Source of the DNA: Flavobacterium sp.
GTDB lineage: Bacteria; Bacteroidota; Bacteroidia; Chitinophagales; Chitinophagaceae
DNA: 64,000 nt
Assembly: GCA_030053925.1 (NCBI GenBank)
Contig: JASGCX010000001.1
Coordinates: 49,883 to 113,882 of the forward strand
Direction: 5' to 3'
Shown: piece after piece, positions 43,189 to 55,175 of the stretch
Position numbering within the stretch: position 1 is the first letter of the stretch
How the letters are laid out: every line of letters starts with the position of its first letter
Notes under the pieces: model-generated
The model's input: the letters and a program-made list of their open reading frames with translations, nothing else
Database searches by the model: none
Told to the model about the DNA's origin: nothing
Program-made: the position numbers and the translations under genes

Positions 43189-43989
43189 TTATCTAAAACT
43201 TTTTTGTGAGGTTAATGGTGAGCGTAAATTTCTGTAGCCCATCATATCTACTTTTACCGAACCCACAGCTATCGGGCTTTCTATTCTTAATGGTACATGG
43301 TTGGCATCGTCACTTACCCAAACCGTCATTTTTTCGCCGCCTTCAAAAATGGTGCCTTTTACTAGCAAGGGTTTAAATTTAATGGCATCAAACTTACCAT
43401 ACTTGGTTTTAATAGATTCTTTACCCAAGTATTTAATGTACAAATTGTACACTTCGTTATCTAAAAACATGGTGAAAGGTATTTTATCATCTACCTTATA
43501 CTTGCTAAAATCTATGTTTCTAGCATAGTAAATAGCGCTTAACACATCTTGCACACATACAGGCACTTTGTACAAGCCCTTAGTAGTTACAGCCGTATTT
43601 TCTTTACTGTTAAAAGTGATATTCTCATACGTTTTGTAGCCGCCTTCATCCACATTTCTCACAAATTTTTGTGGTTTTAGTGTAGCAGTATCAATGTAGC
43701 TTTCGTATTTATCACGCACTTTAAAAATCCAGTCGTAACTAGTGTTACTGTTGCCAGTACCTACTAAATGGTACACAGGCTTATTGTTTAGCTGCTCAAT
43801 ATTAGCTGTAAAACTTGCGTTACCAGCATTAATATAAATGCCTATCACGCTGTAAAAAATAATATAATCAATGCGTTCATCATCTTGAAAAGCGGTGTTG
43901 CGTACAGAACCGCAAAACTCATTACTTGGTGTAGGTGTTTGCCAAGCTAAAACAGTTAATAATAGCAGAACGCTTATAATTTTCTTCAT
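43189..43989 (-). CDS. DUF3108 domain-containing secreted protein
   Basis: Signal peptide; KYGKFDAIKFKPLLVKGTIFEGGEKMTVWVSDDANHVPLRIESPIAVGSVKVDM. Confidence 0.8.
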   Translation of the reverse strand: MKKIISVLLLLTVLAWQTPTPSNEFCGSVRNTAFQDDERIDYIIFYSVIGIYINAGNASFTANIEQLNNKPVYHLVGTGNSNTSYDWIFKVRDKYESYIDTATLKPQKFVRNVDEGGYKTYENITFNSKENTAVTTKGLYKVPVCVQDVLSAIYYARNIDFSKYKVDDKIPFTMFLDNEVYNLYIKYLGKESIKTKYGKFDAIKFKPLLVKGTIFEGGEKMTVWVSDDANHVPLRIESPIAVGSVKVDMMGYRNLRSPLTSQKSFR

Positions 43990-43997
43990 ACAAAATT

Positions 43998-44930
43998 CTA
44001 TTTTTTAAATATTCTAATGCCTAATATAAGCAAACTACCTACCAATGCAGGCACAATTAAGTTGATTAACCAAATACCCGATACAGCAGCAATAATGCCA
44101 ATTGTGTTGCTGCTAAATAATCCAAACAATGCAATACTTACCTGACCACGTACACCTAACTCTGCCAAAGCAATACTTGGCACTACCGCCATTATCATTA
44201 GTTGCACACTTACCAAACTGCTAATCATCCACCAACTAATATCTACTTGAAACAATTGAAACAATAACAAGTATTGAACAACGTACACAACGTAACGAAG
44301 CAAAGAAAGGACTAGAATGTTTGTTAATTGTTTGTTATGAAGGTCTTCTAGCTTTTGAATAAAAAAACGATACTTACTTACCAATGGAATTTTCTCAACT
44401 AATTTGGTAATCCACGATAAATTGTAAAAGCAAACTAATTGCACAATTACCGTAAGGCTTACGGCATACACCAGCCAATTAATCCAAAAGGTGCTAAGCG
44501 AAAATGCAGTTTGCAATTTGCTTGTGATGCTTGTATATACTAGCAACAAACCTAGTAGCCCCATTACAAACGTAACGATGATTTGTGCAAAACTACCCAC
44601 TGCCGATAATGACAAAGCCCTTAGTCTATTGCCATCGTTGAGATATACAATTCTACCCACAAACTCACCTACCCTATTTGGTGTGCTAGATGCTAAAGCT
44701 TGGCCACTAAAAATGGCCCTAAAGCTGCGCCAATAACTTAATGGCTGAATAGCCTGCATTAACACTTGCCACTTTTTGGCTTCAAGCCCCCAATTGCAAA
44801 ACATCAATACAAATGTTACATATAAACGCCATTGTGAGCTACCTTTTAGTGCGGCCACAATGGTTTGCCAAGATTGCTGTAACCCTTTCTGCTGTTGTAT
44901 TTGACCATAGATAGACCAACTAAGCCACAC
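43998..44930 (-). CDS. Lysylphosphatidylglycerol synthase-like / UPF0104 membrane protein
   Basis: Multi-TM; FRAIFSGQALASSTPNRVGEFVGR. Confidence 0.75.
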   Translation of the reverse strand: MWLSWSIYGQIQQQKGLQQSWQTIVAALKGSSQWRLYVTFVLMFCNWGLEAKKWQVLMQAIQPLSYWRSFRAIFSGQALASSTPNRVGEFVGRIVYLNDGNRLRALSLSAVGSFAQIIVTFVMGLLGLLLVYTSITSKLQTAFSLSTFWINWLVYAVSLTVIVQLVCFYNLSWITKLVEKIPLVSKYRFFIQKLEDLHNKQLTNILVLSLLRYVVYVVQYLLLFQLFQVDISWWMISSLVSVQLMIMAVVPSIALAELGVRGQVSIALFGLFSSNTIGIIAAVSGIWLINLIVPALVGSLLILGIRIFKK

Positions 44931-45103
44931 AAATAAAATTGGTCCTAAAACGTAGCTGATAAATATTTTAAACGTCTGCTTCAGAAAAATGATTTTAAGT
45001 AGTTACAAAGAAACGTGTAAAATTGATGTAATAGACATAATATGATAGCGAATAGCTAATTTCACCGCTTTAATTAATCGCTTTTCGCATTTTAATATAC
45101 CAC

Positions 45104-45670
45104 ATGCAGCAGCCAAGCAATATTATTTTAGGCATCGACCCAGGTTCTACCATTATGGGCTACGCATTAATTAAAGTAACTAGTGGGCAGCCACAAGTAT
45201 TGCTAATGGATGTTTTAAAACTTGCTAGCTATAAAGACATTTACGAGCGACTTGAGAAAATTCATACCAAGGTATGCGAACTCATTCGCCTGTATCGCCC
45301 CACAACATTTGCCATTGAAGCACCTTTTTTTGGTAAAAATGTACAAAGTATGCTCAAGCTTGGTAGAGCACAAGGTGTGGCTATTGCTGCCGCCATGCAA
45401 GCAGGTATTTTGGTGACAGAATATAGCCCTAAAAAAGTAAAACAATCTATTACAGGCAATGGCAATGCCGATAAAGACCAAGTGTGGAAAATGCTGCGCC
45501 GTACTTTAAACATAGCCGAACAACCACAATATTTTGATGCTACCGATGCTTTGGCCGTAGCATTGTGTCACTATTACCAGCAATCATCGCCTTTAGCGGC
45601 AGCTACTAGTAAAGGCTTTAAAGGTTGGGATGATTTTATAGCCAAGAACGAAGCGAGGGTGAAGAAATAA
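45104..45670 (+). CDS. ruvC: Crossover junction endodeoxyribonuclease RuvC
   Basis: ILGIDPGSTIMGYALI, FAIEAPFFGKNVQSMLKLGRAQG, ATDALAVALCH. Confidence 0.95.
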   Translation: MQQPSNIILGIDPGSTIMGYALIKVTSGQPQVLLMDVLKLASYKDIYERLEKIHTKVCELIRLYRPTTFAIEAPFFGKNVQSMLKLGRAQGVAIAAAMQAGILVTEYSPKKVKQSITGNGNADKDQVWKMLRRTLNIAEQPQYFDATDALAVALCHYYQQSSPLAAATSKGFKGWDDFIAKNEARVKK

Positions 45671-45701
45671 TGTGTTGTATTGTCTGCCACAAATAAAAAA
45701 G

Positions 45702-45734
45702 ACGTTCCAAGTTTTAAAAACTTGGAACGTCTAA
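45702..45734. terminator. Bidirectional terminator between ruvC and alaS
   Basis: agacgttccaagttttaaaaacttggaacgtct. Confidence 0.8.
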
Positions 45735-45744
45735 GGAACAAATA

Positions 45745-48465
45745 TTACAACAACCCTTTCACCACATCTATCACTTTATCTAAATTACTTGCATCTGTGC
45801 CACCGGCTGTTGCCAAAGTTTTTTGGCCACCACCACCACCTTTAATAATTGGTGTGATGTGTTCTTTAATCACTTTTGGTGCTTCAATACCTTTTGCAAC
45901 TAAGGCTTCGCCCACAGCAATAGCTACCGATGCTTTACCGCCAATATTTGCAGCCAACACAACGACCCCCCCGCCCCCCAAAGGGGGGAATGAAGCCACT
46001 AATTCGCCAGCTAGCTTTTTCAGACCATCAGCATTACTAAGGTCTAATACCGCACCTATAAATGAGTGACCATTTACAGTTTCAACTTGGGTTAATAAGT
46101 CAGCTTTTATGGCTACTAATTGTTTCGCTTCAAGGCTTTCAATTTTCTTCTTCAACTCTTTATTATCTGCTACCGAATTTTCAATCACACGCAGCAATTC
46201 TTTGGGGTTATTGAACAAGGCTTTAATGGCTTCTATGGTACTAAATGCCTCCTCAATATGTGCAGCCGCTGCATTACCACTTATCGCTTCTATCCTACGT
46301 ACACCAGCAGCTACGGCACTTTCGCTTTTAATTTTAAAATATCCAAGCTCGCCTGTGTAGCCTACATGCGTACCACCACACAACTCAATTGAATAGTTTG
46401 GGTCCATCATTACCACACGCACTACATCACCATATTTTTCGCCAAACAAAGCCATTGCGCCTAAAGCCACGGCTTCATCTTTGCTCATTTCTTTAATTAC
46501 CACAGGTAAGTTTTCACGTATCTTTTGGTTTACAATGGCTTCTATTTGTGCTATTTCGTTGTTGGTTACTTTGCTAAAATGCGAGAAGTCGAAACGCAAT
46601 TGCAAATTGTTTACCAAGCTACCTTTTTGTGCCACATGTGTGCCCAATACTTGGCGCAAAGCAGCGTGCAACAAGTGCGTAGCCGAGTGATTAGAAGAGG
46701 TATCTTGACGCATGGTTGCATCAACCGTAGCTATTACTTCAGCAGCCATATCAATATCTGCTGGTAATACTTCGGTAAAATGAATAATCAAGTTGTTTTC
46801 CTTCTTTGTGTCAATAATTATTAATTGTTCATTATTAATTATTAATTGCCCCTTATCACCTACTTGCCCACCACTTTCTGCATAAAAAGGTGTTTCTGCC
46901 AATACAATTTGGTAGCCTTCTTTGCCCTTGGCTTTTACTTTACGGTATTTTACTACCTGCGTTTTGGTTTCAAGGCTATCATACCCTACAAAACTTGAAG
47001 CAACATCGTTAACCGTTACCCAATCTTCTGTATCTACTATAGAAGCGGCACGAGAACGATTTTTTTGTTGTTGCAATGCTTCTTCAAAGCCAGCTTCATC
47101 AATTTTTATTCCTGCCTCAGCGGCTATCAACCTTGTTAAATCAATAGGAAATCCATAGGTGTCAAATAATTCAAACGCAGCATTGCCTTTAATTTCATTT
47201 TCAGAATTTAAAGTTGCATTTATAACATGCGTGTCAATTAGTTTCAACCCTTTTTCCAACGTCCTTAAAAACCCTTCTTCTTCTTCCTTTGTAACTCTAG
47301 TTACAAAATCTAATTGAGCCTGCAATTCGGGAAAAACCTGTTCAAATTGCTTTGCTAGCAAAGGCATTAATTGAAACAACAATGGTTGCTTATAATCTAA
47401 ATACGAGTAGTAATAACGTACTGCTCGGCGTAAAATTCTGCGTATCACATAGCCTGCGCCATTGTTACTTGGCAATTGTCCATCTGCAATGGTAAACGCA
47501 ATGGTGCGTATATGATCTGCCAAAACACGAAAAGCCACAGCTCCCCTGCCCGCCAAAAGCGGGTTCTCAGAAGCAGTTTCTAGTGCTTGCAGTTGCGAGT
47601 AAGACTTACCAACAATTTTTTCAATCGCTTCAATGGTGGGTATAAATACATCTGTATCATAATTGCTTTGCTTGCCTTGTATCACACGTACCAAACGTTC
47701 AAAGCCCATACCTGTATCTACGTGGTTAGCTGGTAAAGGTTGCAGGCTTCCGTCTTTTAAACGGTTGTACTGCATAAATACATTGTTCCAAATTTCAATT
47801 ACTTGTGGGTGATCTTTATTTACCAGGTCACGCCCTTTCACCAATGCTCTTTCAGCATCGCTACGCATATCTACATGTATTTCGCTACATGGGCCACATG
47901 GGCCGGTATCGCCCATTTCCCAAAAATTATCCTTCTTATTGCCGTACACAATATGGTCTTCAGCTATCAGTTTTTTCCACTCACGTAATGCAATATCGCT
48001 TGGTGGCAAACCTTCTTTTTCATCACCTTCAAACACAGTAACATACAATCTGCTCTTATCTAGCTTGTACACTTCAGTTAATAATTCCCAGCTCCAAGCA
48101 ATGGCTTCGGCTTTAAAATAATTTCCAAAACTCCAGTTGCCAAGCATCTCAAACATGGTGTGGTGATAGGTATCTACACCCACTTCTTCAAGGTCGTTGT
48201 GCTTACCACTTACACGCAGGCATTTTTGTGTATCGGCCACACGAGGAAACTCGGGTACACGATTACCCAAAAAATAATCTTTAAATTGGTTCATACCTGC
48301 ATTGGTAAACAATAAGGTAGGATCGTTTTTAATAACAATAGGCGCAGAAGGCACAATTTGGTGGCCTTTAGACTTAAAAAAATCTAAAAACTGTTGGCGT
48401 ATTTCGCTAGAAGTAGGAAAGTTTTTTTGCGATTCTGTTGGCTCTATTTGCTGGTTAGTTGACAT
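45745..48465 (-). CDS. alaS: Alanyl-tRNA synthetase, with several atypical insertions
   Basis: FTNAGMNQFKDYFLG, DTGMGFERL, SATHLLHAALRQVLG, ELCGGTHV. Confidence 0.96.
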   Translation of the reverse strand: MSTNQQIEPTESQKNFPTSSEIRQQFLDFFKSKGHQIVPSAPIVIKNDPTLLFTNAGMNQFKDYFLGNRVPEFPRVADTQKCLRVSGKHNDLEEVGVDTYHHTMFEMLGNWSFGNYFKAEAIAWSWELLTEVYKLDKSRLYVTVFEGDEKEGLPPSDIALREWKKLIAEDHIVYGNKKDNFWEMGDTGPCGPCSEIHVDMRSDAERALVKGRDLVNKDHPQVIEIWNNVFMQYNRLKDGSLQPLPANHVDTGMGFERLVRVIQGKQSNYDTDVFIPTIEAIEKIVGKSYSQLQALETASENPLLAGRGAVAFRVLADHIRTIAFTIADGQLPSNNGAGYVIRRILRRAVRYYYSYLDYKQPLLFQLMPLLAKQFEQVFPELQAQLDFVTRVTKEEEEGFLRTLEKGLKLIDTHVINATLNSENEIKGNAAFELFDTYGFPIDLTRLIAAEAGIKIDEAGFEEALQQQKNRSRAASIVDTEDWVTVNDVASSFVGYDSLETKTQVVKYRKVKAKGKEGYQIVLAETPFYAESGGQVGDKGQLIINNEQLIIIDTKKENNLIIHFTEVLPADIDMAAEVIATVDATMRQDTSSNHSATHLLHAALRQVLGTHVAQKGSLVNNLQLRFDFSHFSKVTNNEIAQIEAIVNQKIRENLPVVIKEMSKDEAVALGAMALFGEKYGDVVRVVMMDPNYSIELCGGTHVGYTGELGYFKIKSESAVAAGVRRIEAISGNAAAAHIEEAFSTIEAIKALFNNPKELLRVIENSVADNKELKKKIESLEAKQLVAIKADLLTQVETVNGHSFIGAVLDLSNADGLKKLAGELVASFPPLGGGGVVVLAANIGGKASVAIAVGEALVAKGIEAPKVIKEHITPIIKGGGGGQKTLATAGGTDASNLDKVIDVVKGLL
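45965..45997 (-). repeat. G/C-rich palindromic element in frame inside alaS (copy a)
   Basis: ggcttcattccccccttt-ggggggcgggggggtc (minus strand). Confidence 0.75.
47539..47575 (-). repeat. G/C-rich palindromic element in frame inside alaS (copy b, divergent)
   Basis: gcttctgagaacccgcttttggcgggcaggggagc (minus strand). Confidence 0.6.
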
Positions 48466-48685
48466 GGGTTTGAGAAATATTTTTATACGATGATTAACTG
48501 TTGATAAAAATTATCTTTGTTTGTTTTAAAGGGCGGTAAAGGTAAGTTGTCTGAACCATGATTTAAGCGATTTTTAGAATTAGCGAGATACATGTGCATA
48601 CAATATTAATATCCTAAACATCCCATAAATTTTACAAACCCGAAAGCTATTGGATTTAGGTTCAGACAGAAAAAACACAACAAGC

Positions 48686-49657
48686 ATGATAAAAATTAAA
48701 TACTTCTTCAATACACATACGCTACGCTACGAAAAATTTGAAGTGCCCTTGCGTGTAAAGTTGTTACGCATTTTTGCGTTTATGGCTACCGCATTGGTTA
48801 CAGCTTTTATTATTGTAAATATTGCCTATAATTATTTTCCTTCGGCAAATGAAAAGCTGCTGCTAGAACAGAATGCTAATTTAAAAGATGATTATGCCCT
48901 TTTTAAAGACCGAATTAAGCAGCTAGAACTACAAATGGATGAACTAGAAAATAGAGACAACAATGTGTACCGCACTATTTTTGAAGCCACACCAATACCT
49001 GATAGCGCTAGAATTATTGAAATGGAGAAAACCAAAGAGGTAATTTTAATAGAAAAACTGAGCGAAAATGATTTGATAAAAAGCATGGGTGTTCAGTTAA
49101 ATAATTTATCGCTACGTATTGCTTTTATGGACAAAAGTTATAAAGAGATTGACAATATGGTGAAGAATAAAGAAAAATTATTAGCTGCCATACCTGCCAT
49201 ACAACCAGTAAGTAATAAAAATTTAACGCGTATTGCTAGTGGTTTTGGCTACCGTGTAGATCCTGTGTATAAAGTAACCAAGTTTCATGCTGGCTTAGAT
49301 TTTACCTCGCCACAAGGCACACCTATTTATGCCACTGCCGATGGTACGGTAAAAGAAGCAGGGTATAACAGTGGTGGCTTTGGCAACAGGGTAGTTATTA
49401 ATCATGGTTATGGTTATCAAACTTCTTACAATCACATGGTAAGCGTAAAAGCAAGGGTTGGGCAAACTGTAAAACGTGGTGAAACCATTGGCTATGTTGG
49501 TAGTACGGGTAAAAGTACGGGCCCACACTGCCACTATGAAATTTTAAAAAACGGCAAGCCTATTGACCCTGTTTATTATTTTTACAACGATATTAGCCCT
49601 ACACAATTTGACAGGCTGTTAAAACTTGCTAGCAGTAGTAACCAAAGTTTTGACTAG
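48686..49657 (+). CDS. M23 family metallopeptidase
   Basis: GYRVDPVYKVTKFHAGLDFTSPQGTPIYATADG, GPHCHYEI; start trimmed from 48650. Confidence 0.9.
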   Translation: MIKIKYFFNTHTLRYEKFEVPLRVKLLRIFAFMATALVTAFIIVNIAYNYFPSANEKLLLEQNANLKDDYALFKDRIKQLELQMDELENRDNNVYRTIFEATPIPDSARIIEMEKTKEVILIEKLSENDLIKSMGVQLNNLSLRIAFMDKSYKEIDNMVKNKEKLLAAIPAIQPVSNKNLTRIASGFGYRVDPVYKVTKFHAGLDFTSPQGTPIYATADGTVKEAGYNSGGFGNRVVINHGYGYQTSYNHMVSVKARVGQTVKRGETIGYVGSTGKSTGPHCHYEILKNGKPIDPVYYFYNDISPTQFDRLLKLASSSNQSFD

Positions 49658-49930
49658 CGGCATTTTTCTGGCAGATAGTGCCGTTGTTTGCCGTTCTCGC
49701 TACTTGGAAAAACCAAGTAGGAAAAGCGGGCTAATGTGGGGGAAAATCGTTGAAAATAAATGAAATTTCAATAAATATAAATAATTGATATTAAACGTAA
49801 AAATTTAATTTTAGTTAAAATTATACGAGCAATCGTACTAACTTCAACAGAACCTGAAATTTGTACAGCTTAATTAAAAAAATCATTCTAAAATTGTATC
49901 ATTGCTAATAATTTTCATTTAACAAAATAA

Positions 49931-52396
49931 ATGGCAGAAATAAGAAAAAACGAGGCTAAAAGCGACTTGGATTTATATACTTTCATTAAAGACAAGCGTA
50001 AATACAGCGAAAGTTGGATGATAAAAAAAACATCTAATACTTTCGTGCAGGCATGTTTAGACGTTTCAAGCAAAAGTGGTAAAGGATTTAGAGGCGAACC
50101 AGATTTATTGTACTTGAATGAAAACAAAAAATTACTTATTTTAATTGAGAACAAACCGAGTATAAAAGATCATATCTCAAAAGATGAAAACAACCCCAAA
50201 GCATACGCTGTTGATGGAATAAAGCACTATATTTCATACTTTACTACCGAAAAACTGACTAAACTAAAACCAACGGTAAAAAAATATTTTGAGAATTGGT
50301 TGATAGTTGGAATTGCTTTTTCAGGCGACATAAATGATGAATACAACCATTTAATTTCAACCTTTACATTAACAAATGATGAAATTAAAAATATAGAAAC
50401 AAGTGAAATTTTAGATGAAGATGATTATTTAGCATTTTTTGAAAATATAGATTTAGAGAATATTTCAAAAAATATTTCAAAATCTTCAAGTGAAATAAAC
50501 AGAATGTTGAGAACATTAGATTCTCAAAAAAGACCTGTTTTGTTAAGTGCTTTAATGATTTGCCTTTACGACAGAGATAATATTTCTAATGATTTTAAGA
50601 AAAGTTATAGTAATTGGAGCATTACTAATATAATACGAAACATTCCTACAACTATTTTAGATATTCTTTCAAACGAGGGAATTGATAATGAAAAAATAAA
50701 TGTTTTAGTAAATGAACTTGCATTTATAAAGACGGATAATGACTTAAATTCTTCTGATATTTTAAAAGAAATTTTAAAAGAGTTAGAAGACAATGTGATA
50801 CCATTATTTAACAAGAAAACAAATTATGACATTATTGGTAAATTCTATGAAGAATTTTTAAGGTATGCAGGAGTTGCCAATGTTAAAAAGGGCATCGTGT
50901 TAACGCCAAGTCATATTACTAAACTATTTACAGAACTAATTGATATAAAAACAAATGATGTGATTTTTGACACTTGTTGTGGCACAGGTGCATTTTTAAT
51001 ATCAGGAATGAATAAACTTGTTTCAGTAATTGAATCTTCAAGTTTAACAAATAAAAAAGAAAAAATTAATACTTTAAAACAAAATCAATTAATTGGTTTT
51101 GAAAAAAGTACAACTATGTATTCATTAGCCATTTCTAATATGTTGTTTAGAGGAGATGGGAAATCAAGAATTTTCAATGTTGATGCCTTTTCAGAAAAAG
51201 CAGAAGAAGTTTTAAAAAACCTCAATATTGAAGGTATAAAACCAACTATTGGTTTTATTAACCCACCTTATGGAGGAAAAGATAATAGCTCAAATCCAAC
51301 TAAAAAAGAGATACAATTTTTAGAAAATTTATTAGATAATGTTAGTCGGTATGGTTTAATAATTGCCCCATTATCAACCTATTTTAAAGATGATATAGAA
51401 CGAAATAGAATTTTATCGAAACACACATTGAAGTATGTTATAAATATGCCAGGCGAGCTTTTTCAACCTAATGCTGTAACGCATACTGCGGTTGCGGTGT
51501 TTGAAACTAATTTGCCTCATAATAACAAAGAAGTAGTTTTTTACAATTTAACGGATGATGGTTTTGTTTTATCTAAAAATAGAGGAAGAACAGACTTACT
51601 AAATAAATGGAATCCCACAAAAAAACAATTAATTGATAAATTAAAAAATCCAGAAAAGTACAAAAACAATATCAATTTAGTAAAAACAAAAATAACGACA
51701 AACGATGAATGGATAATTCAAGCACATTCAAAAACAGATTATTCACACTTATCTGAAAAATCCTTTGTAAGAAGTATAAAACAATATATTATCTTCTCAA
51801 CAAAACTTAAATTAGATTTGTTGAATAAGGATATTGACGAAATTACACTATTGGAAATTTTAAGTGACAGTATTCAAAAAGAACCTGTTACCGAAACAAA
51901 GAAATTTGATTTAGATACAACCAAATGGGTTGAATTTGACTTTAATAAAGTATTTGATTTTAAAAGAGGAAACCGACTAACTACTTTACACCAAAACGAT
52001 GGCGATATAGCATATATTTCCTCAACAAAGACGAATAACGGCATAGATAATTATATAACTCCACCAGATTATATGACTATTTACAACAACGTAATGACTA
52101 TAAATAATAGCGGTAGTGTAGGTTATGTTTTTTTTCATACCTATAACTTTGTTTGTTCTGACCATTGTACAGTAATTTCAATTAAAAACAAAACAATAAC
52201 TCTTAATGAATATATTGCTATTTTTCTTAAACCTATTATAGAATCTGTTAAGCCAAAATATAATTTTGCAAGAGAAATTAGTGATTACCGACTTAATAAA
52301 GAAAAAATATCTTTACCAGCAGACAAACAAGGAAATCCAAATTGGGAATATATGGAGAACTATATAAAATCTTTACCTTATTCTAGTTCGATTTGA
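49931..52396 (+). CDS. Fused restriction-modification protein (type IIG-like): N-terminal nuclease-like domain, N6-adenine methylase, C-terminal HsdS-like TRD
   Basis: GEPDLLYLNENKKLLILIENKPS; DTCCGTGAFLISGMNKL; INPPYGG; WVEFDFNKVFDFKRGNRLT. Confidence 0.85.
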   Translation: MAEIRKNEAKSDLDLYTFIKDKRKYSESWMIKKTSNTFVQACLDVSSKSGKGFRGEPDLLYLNENKKLLILIENKPSIKDHISKDENNPKAYAVDGIKHYISYFTTEKLTKLKPTVKKYFENWLIVGIAFSGDINDEYNHLISTFTLTNDEIKNIETSEILDEDDYLAFFENIDLENISKNISKSSSEINRMLRTLDSQKRPVLLSALMICLYDRDNISNDFKKSYSNWSITNIIRNIPTTILDILSNEGIDNEKINVLVNELAFIKTDNDLNSSDILKEILKELEDNVIPLFNKKTNYDIIGKFYEEFLRYAGVANVKKGIVLTPSHITKLFTELIDIKTNDVIFDTCCGTGAFLISGMNKLVSVIESSSLTNKKEKINTLKQNQLIGFEKSTTMYSLAISNMLFRGDGKSRIFNVDAFSEKAEEVLKNLNIEGIKPTIGFINPPYGGKDNSSNPTKKEIQFLENLLDNVSRYGLIIAPLSTYFKDDIERNRILSKHTLKYVINMPGELFQPNAVTHTAVAVFETNLPHNNKEVVFYNLTDDGFVLSKNRGRTDLLNKWNPTKKQLIDKLKNPEKYKNNINLVKTKITTNDEWIIQAHSKTDYSHLSEKSFVRSIKQYIIFSTKLKLDLLNKDIDEITLLEILSDSIQKEPVTETKKFDLDTTKWVEFDFNKVFDFKRGNRLTTLHQNDGDIAYISSTKTNNGIDNYITPPDYMTIYNNVMTINNSGSVGYVFFHTYNFVCSDHCTVISIKNKTITLNEYIAIFLKPIIESVKPKYNFAREISDYRLNKEKISLPADKQGNPNWEYMENYIKSLPYSSSI

Positions 52397-52570
52397 CAAA
52401 CCGAAAAAAACGGCAGAAAACGGGGGTTGGGCAAAATGGGGGCATTTGTACTTCTAATGCACCCATATTACCAGGTCCCCAAAACTATTTGCACAGATAA
52501 GCACATTTATTTCAAAATTTCTCTAATAATGCCTAATAAGAGAAATTGTAATTAGGTAAAAATAGCAACA

Positions 52571-52801
52571 ATGGAACCAGAAGTAGCAGCTTTCTTAAAA
52601 CGCATATTAACCACCATTGGTATTGTAATGTTTTGGCTAGGCATTAATTCTACCGCAGGTATTATGTTTGGTTATGCCTTTGTTGACGATGGTGTTACGC
52701 TGGGCAACATTGTGTTTTATATTTGGTTGGTTGTAAGTTTCTGTATTGTTTTTTTATGGTTAAAGAAAATGTGGAGTGAGCGCATTGAATTTGATAGATA
52801 A
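52571..52801 (+). CDS. Small membrane protein
   Basis: 76 aa with two hydrophobic segments, followed by a terminator. Confidence 0.65.
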   Translation: MEPEVAAFLKRILTTIGIVMFWLGINSTAGIMFGYAFVDDGVTLGNIVFYIWLVVSFCIVFLWLKKMWSERIEFDR

Positions 52802-52822
52802 ACATGGGAAAGCATCATAAAC

Positions 52823-52857
52823 AAAAACCATCTGCCAAAAGACAGATGGTTTTTTTT
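52823..52857 (+). terminator. Rho-independent terminator
   Basis: aaaaccatctgccaaaagacagatggtttttttt. Confidence 0.85.
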
Positions 52858-52881
52858 ATTCACCAAGTTTGTAGTACCGTA

Positions 52882-53133
52882 TTAAGCTTCTTCTGCACCT
52901 TCTACAAGTACAGTTGCTTTGTTGTTAAGCATTTCTACAAAACCGCCTTTAATATTGTAGTGCTGAAAAGTAGATTTATCTTTAAAAATTTTTACTTTAC
53001 CTTGTTTTAAGGCACTTACAATAGGTGCGTGCTTGTCTAAAATTTCAAACAACCCATCTACGCCTGGCAATTGAATACCATAAACGCTGCCACTATATAA
53101 TTTTTTTTCTGGTGTTAATATTTCTAAAGTCAT
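52882..53133 (-). CDS. atpC: F0F1 ATP synthase subunit epsilon
   Basis: MTLEILTPEKKLYSGSVYGIQLPGVDGLFEILDKHAPIVSALKQG. Confidence 0.92.
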   Translation of the reverse strand: MTLEILTPEKKLYSGSVYGIQLPGVDGLFEILDKHAPIVSALKQGKVKIFKDKSTFQHYNIKGGFVEMLNNKATVLVEGAEEA

Positions 53134-53142
53134 AATACCAAT

Positions 53143-53382
53143 GTGATGGTGTGATAATGTGATAATGTGATAATGTGATAATGTGATGATGTGATGATGT
53201 GATAATGTGATGATGTGATAATGTGATAATGTGATGATGTGATGATGTGATAATGTGATGATGTGATAATGTGATAATGTGATAATGTGATAATGTGATA
53301 ATGTGATAATGTGATGATGTGATAATGTGATGATGTGATAATGTGATGATGTGATAATGTGATAATGTACTAATGCGATAAT
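53143..53382. repeat. Perfect-register 8-bp tandem array, ~30 units of GTGATAAT/GTGATGAT, between atpD and atpC
   Basis: Read directly; units differ almost only at one A/G position. Confidence 0.95.
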
Positions 53383-53429
53383 TCAATTTATGGTCATTAG
53401 CACATCAGCAAATTAACTAATTAGTTAAT

Positions 53430-54995
<1,566 letters not shown>

Positions 54996-55175
54996 TCAAT
55001 AATGAGTAATTTTTGGGGCAGGGGCTTTTGTAGTGCTATTTACCTGTTGTTGCCTCGCACACTTGTACGTTTTTATATATATTCAACTTTTCTCTTAGCG
55101 TAGGGTTACACACTAAAAAGACCGAAACTTTCGTGTCCCGGTCTAAACTTTTTAAACTCCAAACCATAAACTTAA

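Noticed and set aside
53143-53382. CRISPR array
   Set aside because: 8-bp contiguous units with no spacers; no cas genes in the window
53093-53386. 97-aa ORF with SHYHIITLSHHHII repeats
   Set aside because: Translation of the 8-bp tandem array, overlapping atpC in another frame; not a plausible gene
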